Source: an uncultured Ruminococcus sp.
GTDB lineage: Bacteria; Bacillota; Clostridia; Oscillospirales; Ruminococcaceae
Direction of reading: 5' to 3'
DNA: 64,000 nucleotides
NCBI GenBank assembly: GCA_902788785.1
Contig: CADALT010000009.1
Span: 1-64,000 of the forward strand
Shown here: positions 25,116-34,618 of the stretch, piece after piece
Layout: the number at the start of each line of letters is the position of its first letter
Position numbering within the stretch: the first letter of the stretch is position 1
Translations under genes and position numbers: made by a program
The notes under the pieces: model-generated
The model's database searches: none
Seen by the model: the letters and a program-made list of their open reading frames with translations, nothing else
Told to the model about the DNA's origin: nothing

Positions 25116-25421
25116 ATGGATATAATCAGCGAGATACTCGAGACTGATAAGCTCGCAGAAGAAAAGCTGGAACAAGCACTGAAAAAACGCAGTGAGCTGC
25201 TGGCTGAATGTGAGAAACAGACAGAGAAAATAAAAGCCGATGCAAAGACCCGTGCGGAAAACTACCGCAAAGAGCTCAGCGAAAAGTCGGGCAGCGACGC
25301 AGGCGAGAGAGAAAGCAGGCTCAAGGAATCTGAAAAAGCTAAGATAGAGGAATTCGAGGAGCTTTTCAAAAAGAACCACGAAGCCTGGGAGAAGGAAATA
25401 GTCTCATCTATCATAGGCTGA
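25116..25421 (+). CDS. V/A-type ATPase small coiled-coil subunit (G/H-like)
   Basis: A 101-residue, highly charged helical protein, with continuous Glu/Lys-rich heptads (AEEKLEQALKKRSELLAECE and on) through residues 10-90. In A-type ATPases a small subunit of this kind (G or H) pairs with subunit E to make the peripheral stalk; its place as first gene of the operon fits that role. Primary sequence alone is weakly conserved in this family, so the assignment leans on context. The ATG follows AAAGGAGAG. Confidence 0.75.
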   Translation: MDIISEILETDKLAEEKLEQALKKRSELLAECEKQTEKIKADAKTRAENYRKELSEKSGSDAGERESRLKESEKAKIEEFEELFKKNHEAWEKEIVSSIIG

Positions 25422-25439
25422 CAAAAGGGGGTATGTGAC

Positions 25440-26474
25440 ATGATGGAGAATACCAGCTCCAACGCTACGACCGCCAAGATAAGAGCCAAGTATGCACAGC
25501 TTTTCACGCCCGATGATTACCGTGAGATGGCAGCGCTGAGGACTGTCCCCGAGATTGCGGACTACATCGCAAGGAGCGCACGTTTCAAAGAAGCGTTCAG
25601 CGAAGTTGACCCGAACACGATACACCGTGGTTTCATGGAGGAACTGCTGTACCGAGAGAATTTCGAGACATATATCAGGCTCTGCAAATTCCAGGGACTG
25701 GACAAGCAGCCGTTCTTCGGTTTTCTCATAAGGCGCAGTGAGATCGACTGCATACTTTCCATAATAAACCGTATAAATTCCTCGCTGGACAGGGCTTATC
25801 TTTCAGACCTGCCCGGATACCTTATAAAATATCTGGACATTCCCGTTATGGAGCTCAGTATGTCGCAGACCTATGATGAACTGGTCTCGGGACTGAAAGG
25901 CACACGCTATCACAGAGTGCTTAAAAAAGTGCCTGTGCGTGATGACGGCATGGCGGATTATACGGAGTGCGAACTGGCTCTGAGGACGGATTATTACGCT
26001 GAACTGCTGGAGCAGGCAGACAAAGGTTTTATGGGCGGCGTATCCGATGAACTGAGGACTATGATACTCAGGGAGATCGACTGCCGCAATATAATAAATG
26101 CATACAGGATGAAAGCCTACTTCGGCTATACGCCCGATGAGATAAAGCGCAGGTCGCTGAAATTCTACGGCATTGGCAAGAGACAGATGGAAAGGCTTTA
26201 CGAAGCCGAAGATGCAGCGGTCATGATGGATATGGTCAACCATACCATCTACGGCAAGAACTCCCCCGATACCGACAATATCGAGGTCGAGATCAACAGC
26301 GTCAAGATAAGAAGGCTGCGGCATTACATCACGGGCAGCACCCATGCACCTGTGGCGGTATATGCATTTTTACAGCTTTGCGATATAGATGTGTCGAACA
26401 TCGTACACATCATCGAAGGCATCAGATACGGTGTCGAAGCAGCTGCGATAGAAGCGCAGCTGATAACACTATGA
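25440..26474 (+). CDS. atpC: V/A-type ATP synthase subunit C
   Basis: The central-stalk adaptor (subunit C, V-ATPase d type) that sits on the K ring and holds the rotor shaft. The 344-residue, mainly helical sequence has three internal repeats of the 'RxxYYAxLxxxADKGFMG' type; NIINAYRMKAYFGYTPDEI and AYFGYT are typical of family members. It lies 18 bases after the stalk gene and 44 bases before subunit I. The start has ATGATG after AGGGGG. Confidence 0.9.
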   Translation: MMENTSSNATTAKIRAKYAQLFTPDDYREMAALRTVPEIADYIARSARFKEAFSEVDPNTIHRGFMEELLYRENFETYIRLCKFQGLDKQPFFGFLIRRSEIDCILSIINRINSSLDRAYLSDLPGYLIKYLDIPVMELSMSQTYDELVSGLKGTRYHRVLKKVPVRDDGMADYTECELALRTDYYAELLEQADKGFMGGVSDELRTMILREIDCRNIINAYRMKAYFGYTPDEIKRRSLKFYGIGKRQMERLYEAEDAAVMMDMVNHTIYGKNSPDTDNIEVEINSVKIRRLRHYITGSTHAPVAVYAFLQLCDIDVSNIVHIIEGIRYGVEAAAIEAQLITL

Positions 26475-26517
26475 TAATGACTTCCAAATCAAATGAAGGG
26501 AGAGCGATCATAACAAT

Positions 26518-28470
26518 ATGGCGATAGAGAAAATGGCGCTTGTCAACATCATCGGCAGGTTTGAAGATCTGGACGAGACCCTGCTGCGCTGCTGTGACAG
26601 CGGATGCTTCCATCTGGAGCCTGCGTTCAAAAACGAGCAGAATTCCACAGTTAAACTGCTGAACGAGAAAAATCCGTTCGGCGTACCTCTGAAGGAGTTC
26701 GCATCACTGGCGACCGAGATGGACATCGGGCTGAAAGAGACCCCGGGCACACAGTTCCGTGGCTGGACGGCAGAACGTTTCAACGAACTGTCAGATAAGA
26801 TCAACAGCGAGATAGATGTCAAGAGCAACGAGAAACAACAGCTCGCCAAGGAAGTCTCCGACCTGGAGGCTGCGGTATTGCAGGTAAACCACCTGCGGGG
26901 CATGAACAGCGATTTCAGCAAGATATTCGCCTGCAAGCACACAGCGTGCAGGGTGGGCAGGATGCCTGCGGATAATCTGGCAAAATTGCAGTATTACGAT
27001 CAGACGTTCTTCTTCGTGCCTTTCGAGACCACGAAGGACTTCTGCTGGGGAATGTATTTCTGTGCAAACAGCGACAAGGAACTGGTGGACAGCATCTTCC
27101 GTTCCATGTTCTTTGAGAGGATACATATTCCCGACTACGTAACGGGCAACACCGATGAGGCTCTGAAAAAACTTGATGTGCAGATAAATGATAAGAAAAA
27201 GCGCATCGAGGTGCTGGGCAAGGAGATAGCCGAGCTCGCAAAGAAACACGAGAATACCATTCAGGAAGCCTACACCGCCCTGAAAAAGAGATACGATATC
27301 TTTGAGCTGCGCCGCAAAGTCGGGGCTGTCAAGGAAAAGTTCTATATCAAGGGCTTTGTTCCGAAGAAGGAGTCCGAAAAGTTCGCAGGGCTGTTCGGCG
27401 ATATGGAAGAGGTCGAGGTAGTGCTGCTGCCGCCCGATGCGGATGCTTATGTTACTCCGCCTACGGTGCTCAAAAACGGCTGGTTCACCAAGCCCTTCGG
27501 TATGCTGGTAGAGATGTACGGTCTGCCTAAGTACGGCGGCTTCAATCCCACAGCATTCGTGGCGATAACCTACACGATACTTTTCGGTATAATGTTCGGC
27601 GACCTGGGACAAGGCTTGCTGCTGTTCCTGGCAGGGTTCTTCGTCAGCAAGAAGATAGATAAGCGTGCAGGCGGCATGGTATCGAGAGTGGGTCTGTCGA
27701 GTATGATATTCGGCACGCTCTACGGTTCGGTATTCGGCTTTGAAGAACTGCTCGACCCCGTTTACGAGAGCATGGGCATCGACTTTTTGCCGCTCAAAGT
27801 ATTCAAGCAGTCAACATTCATACTGCTTACAGCCGTGGGCATAGGTATCTTCCTGATAGTGACATCTATGCTGATAAACATATACATCGGCTTTAAAGAA
27901 AAGAATTACGAGAAAGCGATATTCGGCTGCAACGGCATTGCGGGACTTATATTCTACGCATCCGTATGCGCAGGCGTTGTCTGCACGATGATGCTGGATA
28001 TGGATATCATGAGCGTACCTTTCAAGATATTCCTGATAGTTATACCACTCATCTGCATATTCTGCCGTGTACCGTTCTCGATAGCTATGAAGTATAAGAA
28101 GTGGAAACTTTCCGAGGACGAAGAAGATATGACCATCGGCGGATTTATCGTCGAGAATTTCTTTGAGATGTTCGAGTTTCTGCTCAGCTACGTGTCAAAC
28201 ACCATGTCGTTCCTGAGAGTCGGCGGTTTCGTACTGTCCCACGCAGGTATGATGATGGTCGTAATGACACTGATGGATATGACAGCCTCGGCAGGCAAGC
28301 CTGTTACACTTATCATAGGCAACCTGTTCGTTATGGCTATGGAAGGTATGATCGTTGCGATACAGATCATCCGTCTGGAATTCTACGAAGTATTCTCTCG
28401 TTTCTATGAGAGTGACGGCAAGGCTTTCGAGCCCCTGAGCGTCAGCTTCGACACCGAGATAAATGTTTGA
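26518..28470 (+). CDS. atpI: V/A-type ATP synthase subunit I
   Basis: The membrane stator subunit (V-ATPase a type). Residues 1-330 are soluble and helical, with coiled coils (INSEIDVKSNEKQQLAKEVS, then DVQINDKKKRIEVLGKEIAE). Residues about 340-620 hold seven or eight membrane segments. The conserved membrane motif FLRVGGFVLSHAGMM and, later, IQIIRLEFYEVFSRFY are hallmarks of subunit I and include the essential Arg facing the ring Glu. The 650-residue length is typical. The distance from the GGGAG site to the ATG is long. Confidence 0.94.
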   Translation: MAIEKMALVNIIGRFEDLDETLLRCCDSGCFHLEPAFKNEQNSTVKLLNEKNPFGVPLKEFASLATEMDIGLKETPGTQFRGWTAERFNELSDKINSEIDVKSNEKQQLAKEVSDLEAAVLQVNHLRGMNSDFSKIFACKHTACRVGRMPADNLAKLQYYDQTFFFVPFETTKDFCWGMYFCANSDKELVDSIFRSMFFERIHIPDYVTGNTDEALKKLDVQINDKKKRIEVLGKEIAELAKKHENTIQEAYTALKKRYDIFELRRKVGAVKEKFYIKGFVPKKESEKFAGLFGDMEEVEVVLLPPDADAYVTPPTVLKNGWFTKPFGMLVEMYGLPKYGGFNPTAFVAITYTILFGIMFGDLGQGLLLFLAGFFVSKKIDKRAGGMVSRVGLSSMIFGTLYGSVFGFEELLDPVYESMGIDFLPLKVFKQSTFILLTAVGIGIFLIVTSMLINIYIGFKEKNYEKAIFGCNGIAGLIFYASVCAGVVCTMMLDMDIMSVPFKIFLIVIPLICIFCRVPFSIAMKYKKWKLSEDEEDMTIGGFIVENFFEMFEFLLSYVSNTMSFLRVGGFVLSHAGMMMVVMTLMDMTASAGKPVTLIIGNLFVMAMEGMIVAIQIIRLEFYEVFSRFYESDGKAFEPLSVSFDTEINV

Positions 28471-28491
28471 TAATCATTGGAGGTTTTTATT

Positions 28492-28938
28492 ATGCTGAAT
28501 TTATTTCTGATACCCCTGCTGGCAGTTGCACTGCTGCTGGCTCCCTTCGCTGTAATGGCAAAGAAGATAAAAACAGGCAAGTCTTCACCCAAGAGCGCTT
28601 TCATCGCTAATCTCTGCACTTTCGCAGGCATCATGCTGATAGGTCTTATACTCCCCTTCGGCAATATCGTTTCTTTCGCAGCTGAGGAAGGCTCTACAAT
28701 AAAAGAGGCTATCACAACAGGCGCAGGTCTGGGATATCTGGCAGCAGGACTTTCCGTTGGTCTTTCCTGTATCGGTTCGGGTATCGCAGTTGGTTCGGGC
28801 GCACCTGCGGCTATCGGCGCTACATCCGAGGATCCCAAGAACTTCGTTAAGTCACTGATCTTCGTCGTACTGGGTGAAGGTATCGCTCTGTACGGTCTGC
28901 TGATCTCGATCCTGATAATCTCCAATATCGGCGGCTGA
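28492..28938 (+). CDS. atpK: V/A-type ATP synthase subunit K (proteolipid)
   Basis: The rotor-ring proteolipid, 148 residues with four hydrophobic helices. The second hairpin is the canonical c-type unit: GAGLGYLAAGLSVGLSCIGS, the polar loop with TSEDPKNF, and the carboxylate Glu in VVLGEGIALYG. The first hairpin keeps the fold but no equivalent Glu is apparent, so each protomer probably carries one ion site. The coupling ion cannot be decided; I see no Gln in the expected helix-3 ligand position of the Enterococcus Na+ pump. The ATG at 28492 follows TTGGAGG. Confidence 0.93.
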   Translation: MLNLFLIPLLAVALLLAPFAVMAKKIKTGKSSPKSAFIANLCTFAGIMLIGLILPFGNIVSFAAEEGSTIKEAITTGAGLGYLAAGLSVGLSCIGSGIAVGSGAPAAIGATSEDPKNFVKSLIFVVLGEGIALYGLLISILIISNIGG

Positions 28939-28940
28939 TC

Positions 28941-29249
28941 ATGAAGTTTTATCTGCTGAGCGATAATATTGATACCCAGATGGGTATGAGGCTGGCAGGT
29001 ATCGAGGGCAAGGTCGTGCATACGCCTACGGAAGTTTCCGAGGCGCTGGACGAAGCTATGGAGCTGCCCGATGTGGGCATTATCCTGATGACGGAGCTGG
29101 CTCTGAAGCAATGCCCCGAGAAGGTCATGGAATATAAGCTCAACCGACCATCTCCCCTTATCGTGGAGATACCTGACAGACACGCCACAGCAAATATCTC
29201 CGACACCATATCAAAGTATCTGGCGGAGGCTGTTGGCATAAAGCTTTGA
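28941..29249 (+). CDS. atpF: V/A-type ATP synthase subunit F
   Basis: A 102-residue rotor-shaft protein. The N-terminal MKFYLLSDNIDTQMGMRLAG and the middle VGIILMTELALKQCPEKV match subunit F, which has a receiver-like fold and regulates the central stalk. It starts two bases after subunit K. The C-terminal SPLIVEIPDRHATAN is also conserved. Confidence 0.9.
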   Translation: MKFYLLSDNIDTQMGMRLAGIEGKVVHTPTEVSEALDEAMELPDVGIILMTELALKQCPEKVMEYKLNRPSPLIVEIPDRHATANISDTISKYLAEAVGIKL

Positions 29250-29347
29250 CCAAAACAGAATAGACCCGCCAAAAGCCCAAGGCTAAGCGTCATATGACCC
29301 GTGCCGTGCAGGCTGCGGCAGGACTAACAAATGATCGGAGGACAAAT

Positions 29348-29944
29348 ATGGCTGATCAGACAGAAAAGCTGGAAAAATTCAAGCAGGCGGTCTTCAACGA
29401 AGCTGCCGTTAAAGCTGATGAGATAATCAAAGAAACTAAAGACCAGTGTTCTCAGTGGGTACTTGAAGCAGTCAACGAAGCCGAAGAGTACGTAAATGCT
29501 TCAAAAGAAGCTGCTGATAAGGAGCACAGGGAAACTGTGCAGAGGGCTGCATCCGCAGAGAGCCTTAACTCCAAGCGCAATGTGCTGCTTTGCCGTGAGG
29601 CTATGATAAACAAGGTCTTTGAGAATGTCCGCAGGGAGCTGGAAAGTTTCAGGCAGACAGCCGATTACGAGAATCTGCTCATAAAGCGTGTGCAGGAGAT
29701 AGCTAATGCCTGCCCCGATAAAAAGGGCGAAGTCAGGGTGGCTGAGGCAGATATGAAGTTTGCCGATAAGCTGACCTGCGGCGGCAGGTTCACTGTTACA
29801 GCCGCAGGCAATATACTGCTGGGCGGCGTGATGGTCGTATTCAGCGAGGATAACCTTGCACTGGATGCTACCTTCGACAATGAGTACGAAAAGCAGCGCA
29901 GCAGCTTTGCAGGCAAGGTCGGCCTTGCTGTAAACACCCTCTAG
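29348..29944 (+). CDS. atpE: V/A-type ATP synthase subunit E
   Basis: The peripheral-stalk subunit: a long N-terminal helix rich in Glu and Lys (EKLEKFKQAVFNEAAVKADE and on) followed by a small C-terminal domain with FGGRFTV-like strands (CGGRFTVTAAGNILLGGVMV) that caps the A-B ring. The ATG at 29348 follows CGGAGG; the open frame starts 18 codons upstream with no ribosome binding site. A gap of about 100 bases separates it from subunit F and contains no terminator. Confidence 0.9.
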   Translation: MADQTEKLEKFKQAVFNEAAVKADEIIKETKDQCSQWVLEAVNEAEEYVNASKEAADKEHRETVQRAASAESLNSKRNVLLCREAMINKVFENVRRELESFRQTADYENLLIKRVQEIANACPDKKGEVRVAEADMKFADKLTCGGRFTVTAAGNILLGGVMVVFSEDNLALDATFDNEYEKQRSSFAGKVGLAVNTL

Positions 29945-29960
29945 CGAAAAGGTGATAGAA

Positions 29961-31727
29961 ATGGAAACAACTATGGATAAGATATATTCGGTAAACGGTC
30001 CTGTCGTTACTGTCAGGGATACCAAGAGCTTTTCCATGCAGGAAATGGTCTATGTCGGCGAGAAAAAGCTGATAGGCGAGGTCATACGTGTAAGCGCAAA
30101 GGAGACTACCCTGCAGGTTTATGAGAGCACCACTGGATTAAAGCCCGGCGAGCCTGTTTACGGTACGGGTGCGCCCATGGCAGCTACTCTGGGACCGGGT
30201 ATACTGGATAATATGTACGACGGTATCGAAAGACCCCTGAAAAGGCTGGAGGAGATAAGCGGCGCTTTCATCTCCGAGGGCGCTAACGTTCCCTCACTGG
30301 ATACCGAGCGCAAATTCGAGGTGACTATGACTGTCAAGAGGGGCGATATACTGCGTCCCGGCGACATCTACTGCACCTGTCCCGAAACTGCGCTGATAAC
30401 ACACAAATGTATGCTCTCTCCCCTGTCAAAGGGCGGCGAGGTCATATATACCGCTGTTACGGGCAAATACACCGTAAACGATGTGGTATGCAAGATACAG
30501 GACGAATACGGCAGAGTCGAGGAACTGACCCTGTGCCAGAAATGGCCTATCAGGACCCCCAGACCCTGCGCTGAAAGAATGCCCATGTCAAGACCGCTGA
30601 TAACAGGTCAGCGTATAATTGATACCGTTGTGCCCGTGGCAAAGGGCGGCACAGCTGCCATCCCCGGCGGTTTCGGTACGGGCAAGACCATGAACCAGCA
30701 CCAGATAGCAAAATGGTGCGATGCGGATATAATCGTGTATGTCGGCTGCGGCGAGCGTGGCAACGAGATGACCCAGGTACTTGAAGAATTCTCAGAGCTT
30801 ATCGACCCCAAGACACAGCGTCCCCTGACCGACAGAACGACCATGATAGCCAATACCTCAAATATGCCTGTGGCAGCCCGTGAGGCTTCGATATACACAG
30901 GTATCACTCTGGCGGAATACTACAGAGATATGGGCTACCATATTGCTATCATGGCAGACTCCACCTCACGTTGGGCTGAGGCGCTGCGTGAGATCTCGGG
31001 CAGACTGGAAGAGATGCCTGCGGAAGAAGGCTTCCCTGCATATCTGCCTTCACGTATATCGGAATTCTATGAGCGTGCAGGCTATGTAAAAACTCTGGGC
31101 GGCAGCGAGGGCAGCGTCACCATAATCGGTGCGGTATCCCCACAGGGTTCGGACTTCTCCGAGCCTGTCACACAGAACACCAAGCGTTTCGTCAGATGCT
31201 TCTGGGCACTGGATAAGGCGCTGGCTTATGCACGTCATTACCCTGCAATAAACTGGAACACCAGCTACTCGGAATATACCGACGACCTTTCGGCTTACTA
31301 CAAGAAAAATGTTGCCCCCGATTTTATGGAGGTAAGGCAGCAGATCTCCAACATACTGGTGGAAGAAAACAGCCTGATGGAGATAGTTAAGCTGATGGGT
31401 ACAGATGTGCTGCCCGATGACCAGAAACTGCTTATCGAAACAGCAAGGGTCGTAAGAGTAGGATTTTTGCAGCAGAATGCTTATCATAAGGACGATACCT
31501 ATGTTCCGCTGGAAAAGCAGTACCTTATGATGAAGGCTATACTGGAATTCTTTGAGCTTTCAAAGGAAGCACTCGGCAAGGGCGTTCCCATCGACAGGAT
31601 CATGCAGAACGGCTGGGCTGATAAACTCATAAAGATAAAATACGATATCCCCAATGATAAACTTGATATGTTCAAGGACTACTCAAAGGATATGAACAAA
31701 TGGTACGAAGATGCGGAGGTGGTCTGA
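29961..31727 (+). CDS. atpA: V/A-type ATP synthase catalytic subunit A
   Basis: The catalytic subunit with about 588 residues. The P-loop is GGFGTGKTM, where other members read GPFGAGKT; the rest of the site is normal, including [48 protein letters not shown]-type spacing, and [12 protein letters not shown]. The A-type-specific insertion near residues 120-200 is present. The ATG at 29961 follows AAAGGTG; a second ATG four codons on is an alternative. It is followed at once by subunit B. Confidence 0.96.
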   Translation: METTMDKIYSVNGPVVTVRDTKSFSMQEMVYVGEKKLIGEVIRVSAKETTLQVYESTTGLKPGEPVYGTGAPMAATLGPGILDNMYDGIERPLKRLEEISGAFISEGANVPSLDTERKFEVTMTVKRGDILRPGDIYCTCPETALITHKCMLSPLSKGGEVIYTAVTGKYTVNDVVCKIQDEYGRVEELTLCQKWPIRTPRPCAERMPMSRPLITGQRIIDTVVPVAKGGTAAIPGGFGTGKTMNQHQIAKWCDADIIVYVGCGERGNEMTQVLEEFSELIDPKTQRPLTDRTTMIANTSNMPVAAREASIYTGITLAEYYRDMGYHIAIMADSTSRWAEALREISGRLEEMPAEEGFPAYLPSRISEFYERAGYVKTLGGSEGSVTIIGAVSPQGSDFSEPVTQNTKRFVRCFWALDKALAYARHYPAINWNTSYSEYTDDLSAYYKKNVAPDFMEVRQQISNILVEENSLMEIVKLMGTDVLPDDQKLLIETARVVRVGFLQQNAYHKDDTYVPLEKQYLMMKAILEFFELSKEALGKGVPIDRIMQNGWADKLIKIKYDIPNDKLDMFKDYSKDMNKWYEDAEVV

Positions 31728-33131
31728 TTGAATATCAAATATATAGGTTTGAGCGAGATCAACGGACCTCTGGTCGTGCTTGACAAATGCAGGAACGTAA
31801 GCTACGATGAGATAGCTGATATCGCACTGGACGACGGCACCCACAGACTGGCGAGAGTCGTTGAGGTCTATGAGGACAAGGCGGTATTGCAGGTATTCGA
31901 GGGCACTAAGGGGCTCTCGCTGAAAAATACCACCACAAGTTTCGAGGGCAGACCTATGGAACTGCCGCTTTCGGGCGAGATGCTGGGACGTATCTTCAAC
32001 GGTGCAGGCAAGCCCATAGACGGTCTTGGCGATATAGTTGCAGAAGAGAGCCGTGACATCAACGGCAGCCCTCTCAACCCCGTATCCAGAGTATATCCCA
32101 GAAACTATATAAACACAGGTATATCTTCCATAGATGCCCTGATGACCCTTATCAGAGGTCAGAAACTGCCTATCTTCTCAGGCTCGGGTCTTTCCCACAA
32201 CAAGCTGGCTGTACAGATAGTAAGGCAGGCTAAGATAGCTGATGAGAACGGTCAGGATTTCGCTGTGGTATTCGGCGCAATGGGTGTTACCAACGACGTT
32301 GCGGACTATTTCCGCCGCAGCTTTGAGGAAACAGGCGTTCTGCAAAGAGTTGCCATGTTCCTCAACCTCTCAAACGACCCCATCATCGAGCGTATACTTA
32401 CACCTAAGTGTGCGCTGACCTGCGCAGAGTATCTGGCGTTCAAGAAGAATATGCACATACTGGTCATACTGACCGATATGACCTCATATGCAGAGGCGCT
32501 GCGTGAGTTCTCATCCTCAAAGGGCGAGATACCCGGCAGAAAGGGCTACCCCGGCTACCTCTATTCCGACCTGGCTGCAATATATGAGAGAGCGGGCATC
32601 ATCAAGGGCGCAAACGGTTCTGTTACACAGATACCCATACTCACCATGCCCAACGATGACATCACTCACCCCGTGCCCGACCTTACGGGCTATATCACAG
32701 AGGGTCAGATAGTGCTTGACCGTAACCTTGACCAGACAGGTATATATCCCGGTGTTGCGGTACTGCCCAGCCTTTCACGACTGATGAAGGACGGCATAGG
32801 CGAAGGCTATACCCGTGAAGACCACCAGATGTGCGCAAACCAGCTGTTTGCGGCTTATGCGAAGGTGCAGGACGCTCGTTCGCTGGCATCGGTAATAGGT
32901 GAGGAAGAGCTCACTGCGATAGACAAGGCTTATCTTAGGTTCGGCGAACTGTTTGAAGAGCATTTCATCAATCAGGGCTTTGAAACGAACCGTTCGATAG
33001 AAGAGACCCTCGACCTGGGCTGGCTGCTGCTTTCATCGCTGCCAAGGACAGAACTCGACCGTGTGGATGATGAACACCTCGACAAGTTCTATCAGCCCGA
33101 GGAAGCTGCAAAGAAATTCGGCATCAAGTAA
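31728..33131 (+). CDS. atpB: V/A-type ATP synthase subunit B
   Basis: The regulatory non-catalytic partner of subunit A, 467 residues. It lacks a P-loop Lys at the equivalent place ([17 protein letters not shown]), as expected, and has the conserved [22 protein letters not shown] and [17 protein letters not shown]. The start is a TTG directly after the subunit A stop, with GGAGG 8 bases upstream inside the A gene, so the two are translationally coupled. The rare start codon may tune the A:B ratio. Confidence 0.95.
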   Translation: MNIKYIGLSEINGPLVVLDKCRNVSYDEIADIALDDGTHRLARVVEVYEDKAVLQVFEGTKGLSLKNTTTSFEGRPMELPLSGEMLGRIFNGAGKPIDGLGDIVAEESRDINGSPLNPVSRVYPRNYINTGISSIDALMTLIRGQKLPIFSGSGLSHNKLAVQIVRQAKIADENGQDFAVVFGAMGVTNDVADYFRRSFEETGVLQRVAMFLNLSNDPIIERILTPKCALTCAEYLAFKKNMHILVILTDMTSYAEALREFSSSKGEIPGRKGYPGYLYSDLAAIYERAGIIKGANGSVTQIPILTMPNDDITHPVPDLTGYITEGQIVLDRNLDQTGIYPGVAVLPSLSRLMKDGIGEGYTREDHQMCANQLFAAYAKVQDARSLASVIGEEELTAIDKAYLRFGELFEEHFINQGFETNRSIEETLDLGWLLLSSLPRTELDRVDDEHLDKFYQPEEAAKKFGIK

Positions 33132-33161
33132 GATATCTCACCTGAAAGGAAGTGACGGAAA

Positions 33162-33791
33162 ATGGCTGAACAGCAGGTGTTCCCTACCAAGGGCAACCTT
33201 ATGGCGACCAAAAAGAACCTTCAGCTGGCTGCGCTGGGCTATGAACTTCTGGACAGAAAGCGCAATATCCTGATACGTGAGATAATGACGCTGGTGGAAA
33301 AAGCCAAGGAGCTGAGAAGTTCCATCGAGGACACTTACAAGGAAGCCTACAGTATGCTGCAGCTGGCAAATATGTCCATGGGTGTCATAACCCCCTATGC
33401 GGAATGTATGCCTGTGGAGAACGGTGTGGAGCTTTCTACAAAAAGCGTCATGGGCGTGGAACTGCCCCAGGTCATTTTCCACGATACACCCAAGGAAGTC
33501 TGCTACGGCTTTTCGAGAACGAACTCACAGCTGGACAGAGCCTACCTTGCCTTTGAAAAGGTAAAGCGCCTGACCGTAACACTGGCTGAGGTCGAGAACA
33601 GCATCTACAGGCTCTCTGTGGCGATCAAGAAAACTCAGCGCCGTGCAAATGCGCTGCAAAACATAATCATACCCAGATATACCAATACGGTGAAATTCAT
33701 ATCCGACTCGCTGGAAGAGAAGGACAGAGAGGAATTTTCACGAATGAAGGTCATCAAAGCGGTAAAACTGAAAAAAGAAGCGGAAGCATGA
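33162..33791 (+). CDS. atpD: V/A-type ATP synthase subunit D
   Basis: The central rotor shaft. The N-terminal PTKGNLMATKKNLQLAALGYELLDRKR is the family signature (cf. NtpD), and two long helices enclose a short globular part. Length 209 residues, normal. The ATG follows GGAAG. It is the last ATPase gene, with 31 bases before the DUF308-like gene. Confidence 0.94.
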   Translation: MAEQQVFPTKGNLMATKKNLQLAALGYELLDRKRNILIREIMTLVEKAKELRSSIEDTYKEAYSMLQLANMSMGVITPYAECMPVENGVELSTKSVMGVELPQVIFHDTPKEVCYGFSRTNSQLDRAYLAFEKVKRLTVTLAEVENSIYRLSVAIKKTQRRANALQNIIIPRYTNTVKFISDSLEEKDREEFSRMKVIKAVKLKKEAEA

Positions 33792-33822
33792 TACAGCAAC
33801 ACTGCTATGAAAGGAGTAGGAC

Positions 33823-34428
33823 ATGGAGTCTCTGAAAAAAGCAGTCAGAAACTATTGGGTGCTATCGGCATTCTGTGTGGTCATGGGCATCGCACTGATA
33901 TATGAGCCCCATTTCTTCACCAAGGTAGTGGGGATAATAGTCGGCGGAGTCATGGCGCTGTACGGCGTTATCTCGCTGGTAAGGTACTTTATCAAAGCCA
34001 AGGAAGACCCCGATAATGCCTTCGGGCTGGCGACAGGTGTTATATCCTGCGCCGCAGGTGTGTTTATCATGTTGCGCCCGGATTTCATACCCAAGGTCAT
34101 TGCGGTAGTCTTCGGCTGCTATATGCTGATAAGCGGCATCGTCAATATACAGGAGTCTGTGTATATCAAGGGCAGGGGCGACAGCAAGTGGCTCAGGGCT
34201 TTTCTGCCTGCACTGCTGACTGCACTGGTAGGCGTGCTGCTGCTGATAAATCCGCTGGTACTCGCTAATACTACCCTGCGTGTGCTGGGCGTTTGCCTGC
34301 TCATATCAGGCATAATGAATATAGGCGGAAGCTTCTCTGTGGGCAGGTCGGTATTCAAGCGTGCCAAGGAAGAGGAGAAGGAAGCACTCAATAAGGTGAA
34401 CAAGGACGAGTTCATCGACATCGAATGA
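33823..34428 (+). CDS. DUF308 (HdeD-like) membrane protein
   Basis: A 201-residue protein with six hydrophobic segments in three pairs, each containing a YG..SLVRY or [16 protein letters not shown]-type turn; this tandem two-helix repeat (about residues 15-60, 70-110, 125-170) is characteristic of DUF308/HdeD proteins. The C-terminal tail is acidic and basic mixed ([19 protein letters not shown]). It begins 31 bases after subunit D with no terminator between and so is probably the last gene of the ATPase operon. The family is implicated in acid resistance in enterics; a role in envelope pH or ion stress would fit, but is inferred. Confidence 0.82.
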   Translation: MESLKKAVRNYWVLSAFCVVMGIALIYEPHFFTKVVGIIVGGVMALYGVISLVRYFIKAKEDPDNAFGLATGVISCAAGVFIMLRPDFIPKVIAVVFGCYMLISGIVNIQESVYIKGRGDSKWLRAFLPALLTALVGVLLLINPLVLANTTLRVLGVCLLISGIMNIGGSFSVGRSVFKRAKEEEKEALNKVNKDEFIDIE

Positions 34429-34508
34429 TATGTTTGGTTTGAATGCACCAATTCTTTTTAACCATATCCGAACGCTTTTGTGTTTTTGTCCGAAAATGAA
34501 AAATCCCC

Positions 34509-34537
34509 TTGACAAACGGGGAAGATTGGTGTATACT
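34509..34537 (+). promoter_or_regulatory. glnN promoter
   Basis: TTGACA (34509-34514) and TATACT (34532-34537) are spaced by 17 bases. Transcription should start at about 34544. Confidence 0.82.
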
Positions 34538-34543
34538 CATACC

Positions 34544-34600
34544 TGTAAACAGCAATGGCGCTGTGAACCGAGTGAAAAGGTTCGCAGCGCTTTTATTTTT
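34544..34600 (+). promoter_or_regulatory. glnN leader with terminator/antiterminator hairpins
   Basis: The hairpin GCGCTGTGAACC (34558-34569) / GGTTCGCAGCGC (34579-34590) followed by TTTTATTTTTT is an intrinsic terminator placed just before the ribosome binding site (AGGAGG at 34606). Its 5' arm also pairs in a competing hairpin, ACAGC (34549-34553) / GCTGT (34560-34564), with the hexaloop AATGGC. A at loop position 1 and G at position 4 is the signature of ANTAR-protein targets, which regulate nitrogen genes in some Firmicutes. The second hairpin normally found in that motif is not clear here. Confidence 0.65.
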
Positions 34601-34618
34601 TCAACAGGAGGAATTTCT

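Noticed and set aside
34430-34618. Upstream extension of the glnN frame
   Set aside because: It runs through the promoter and terminator hairpin; the AGGAGG and family N-terminus mark the start at 34619.
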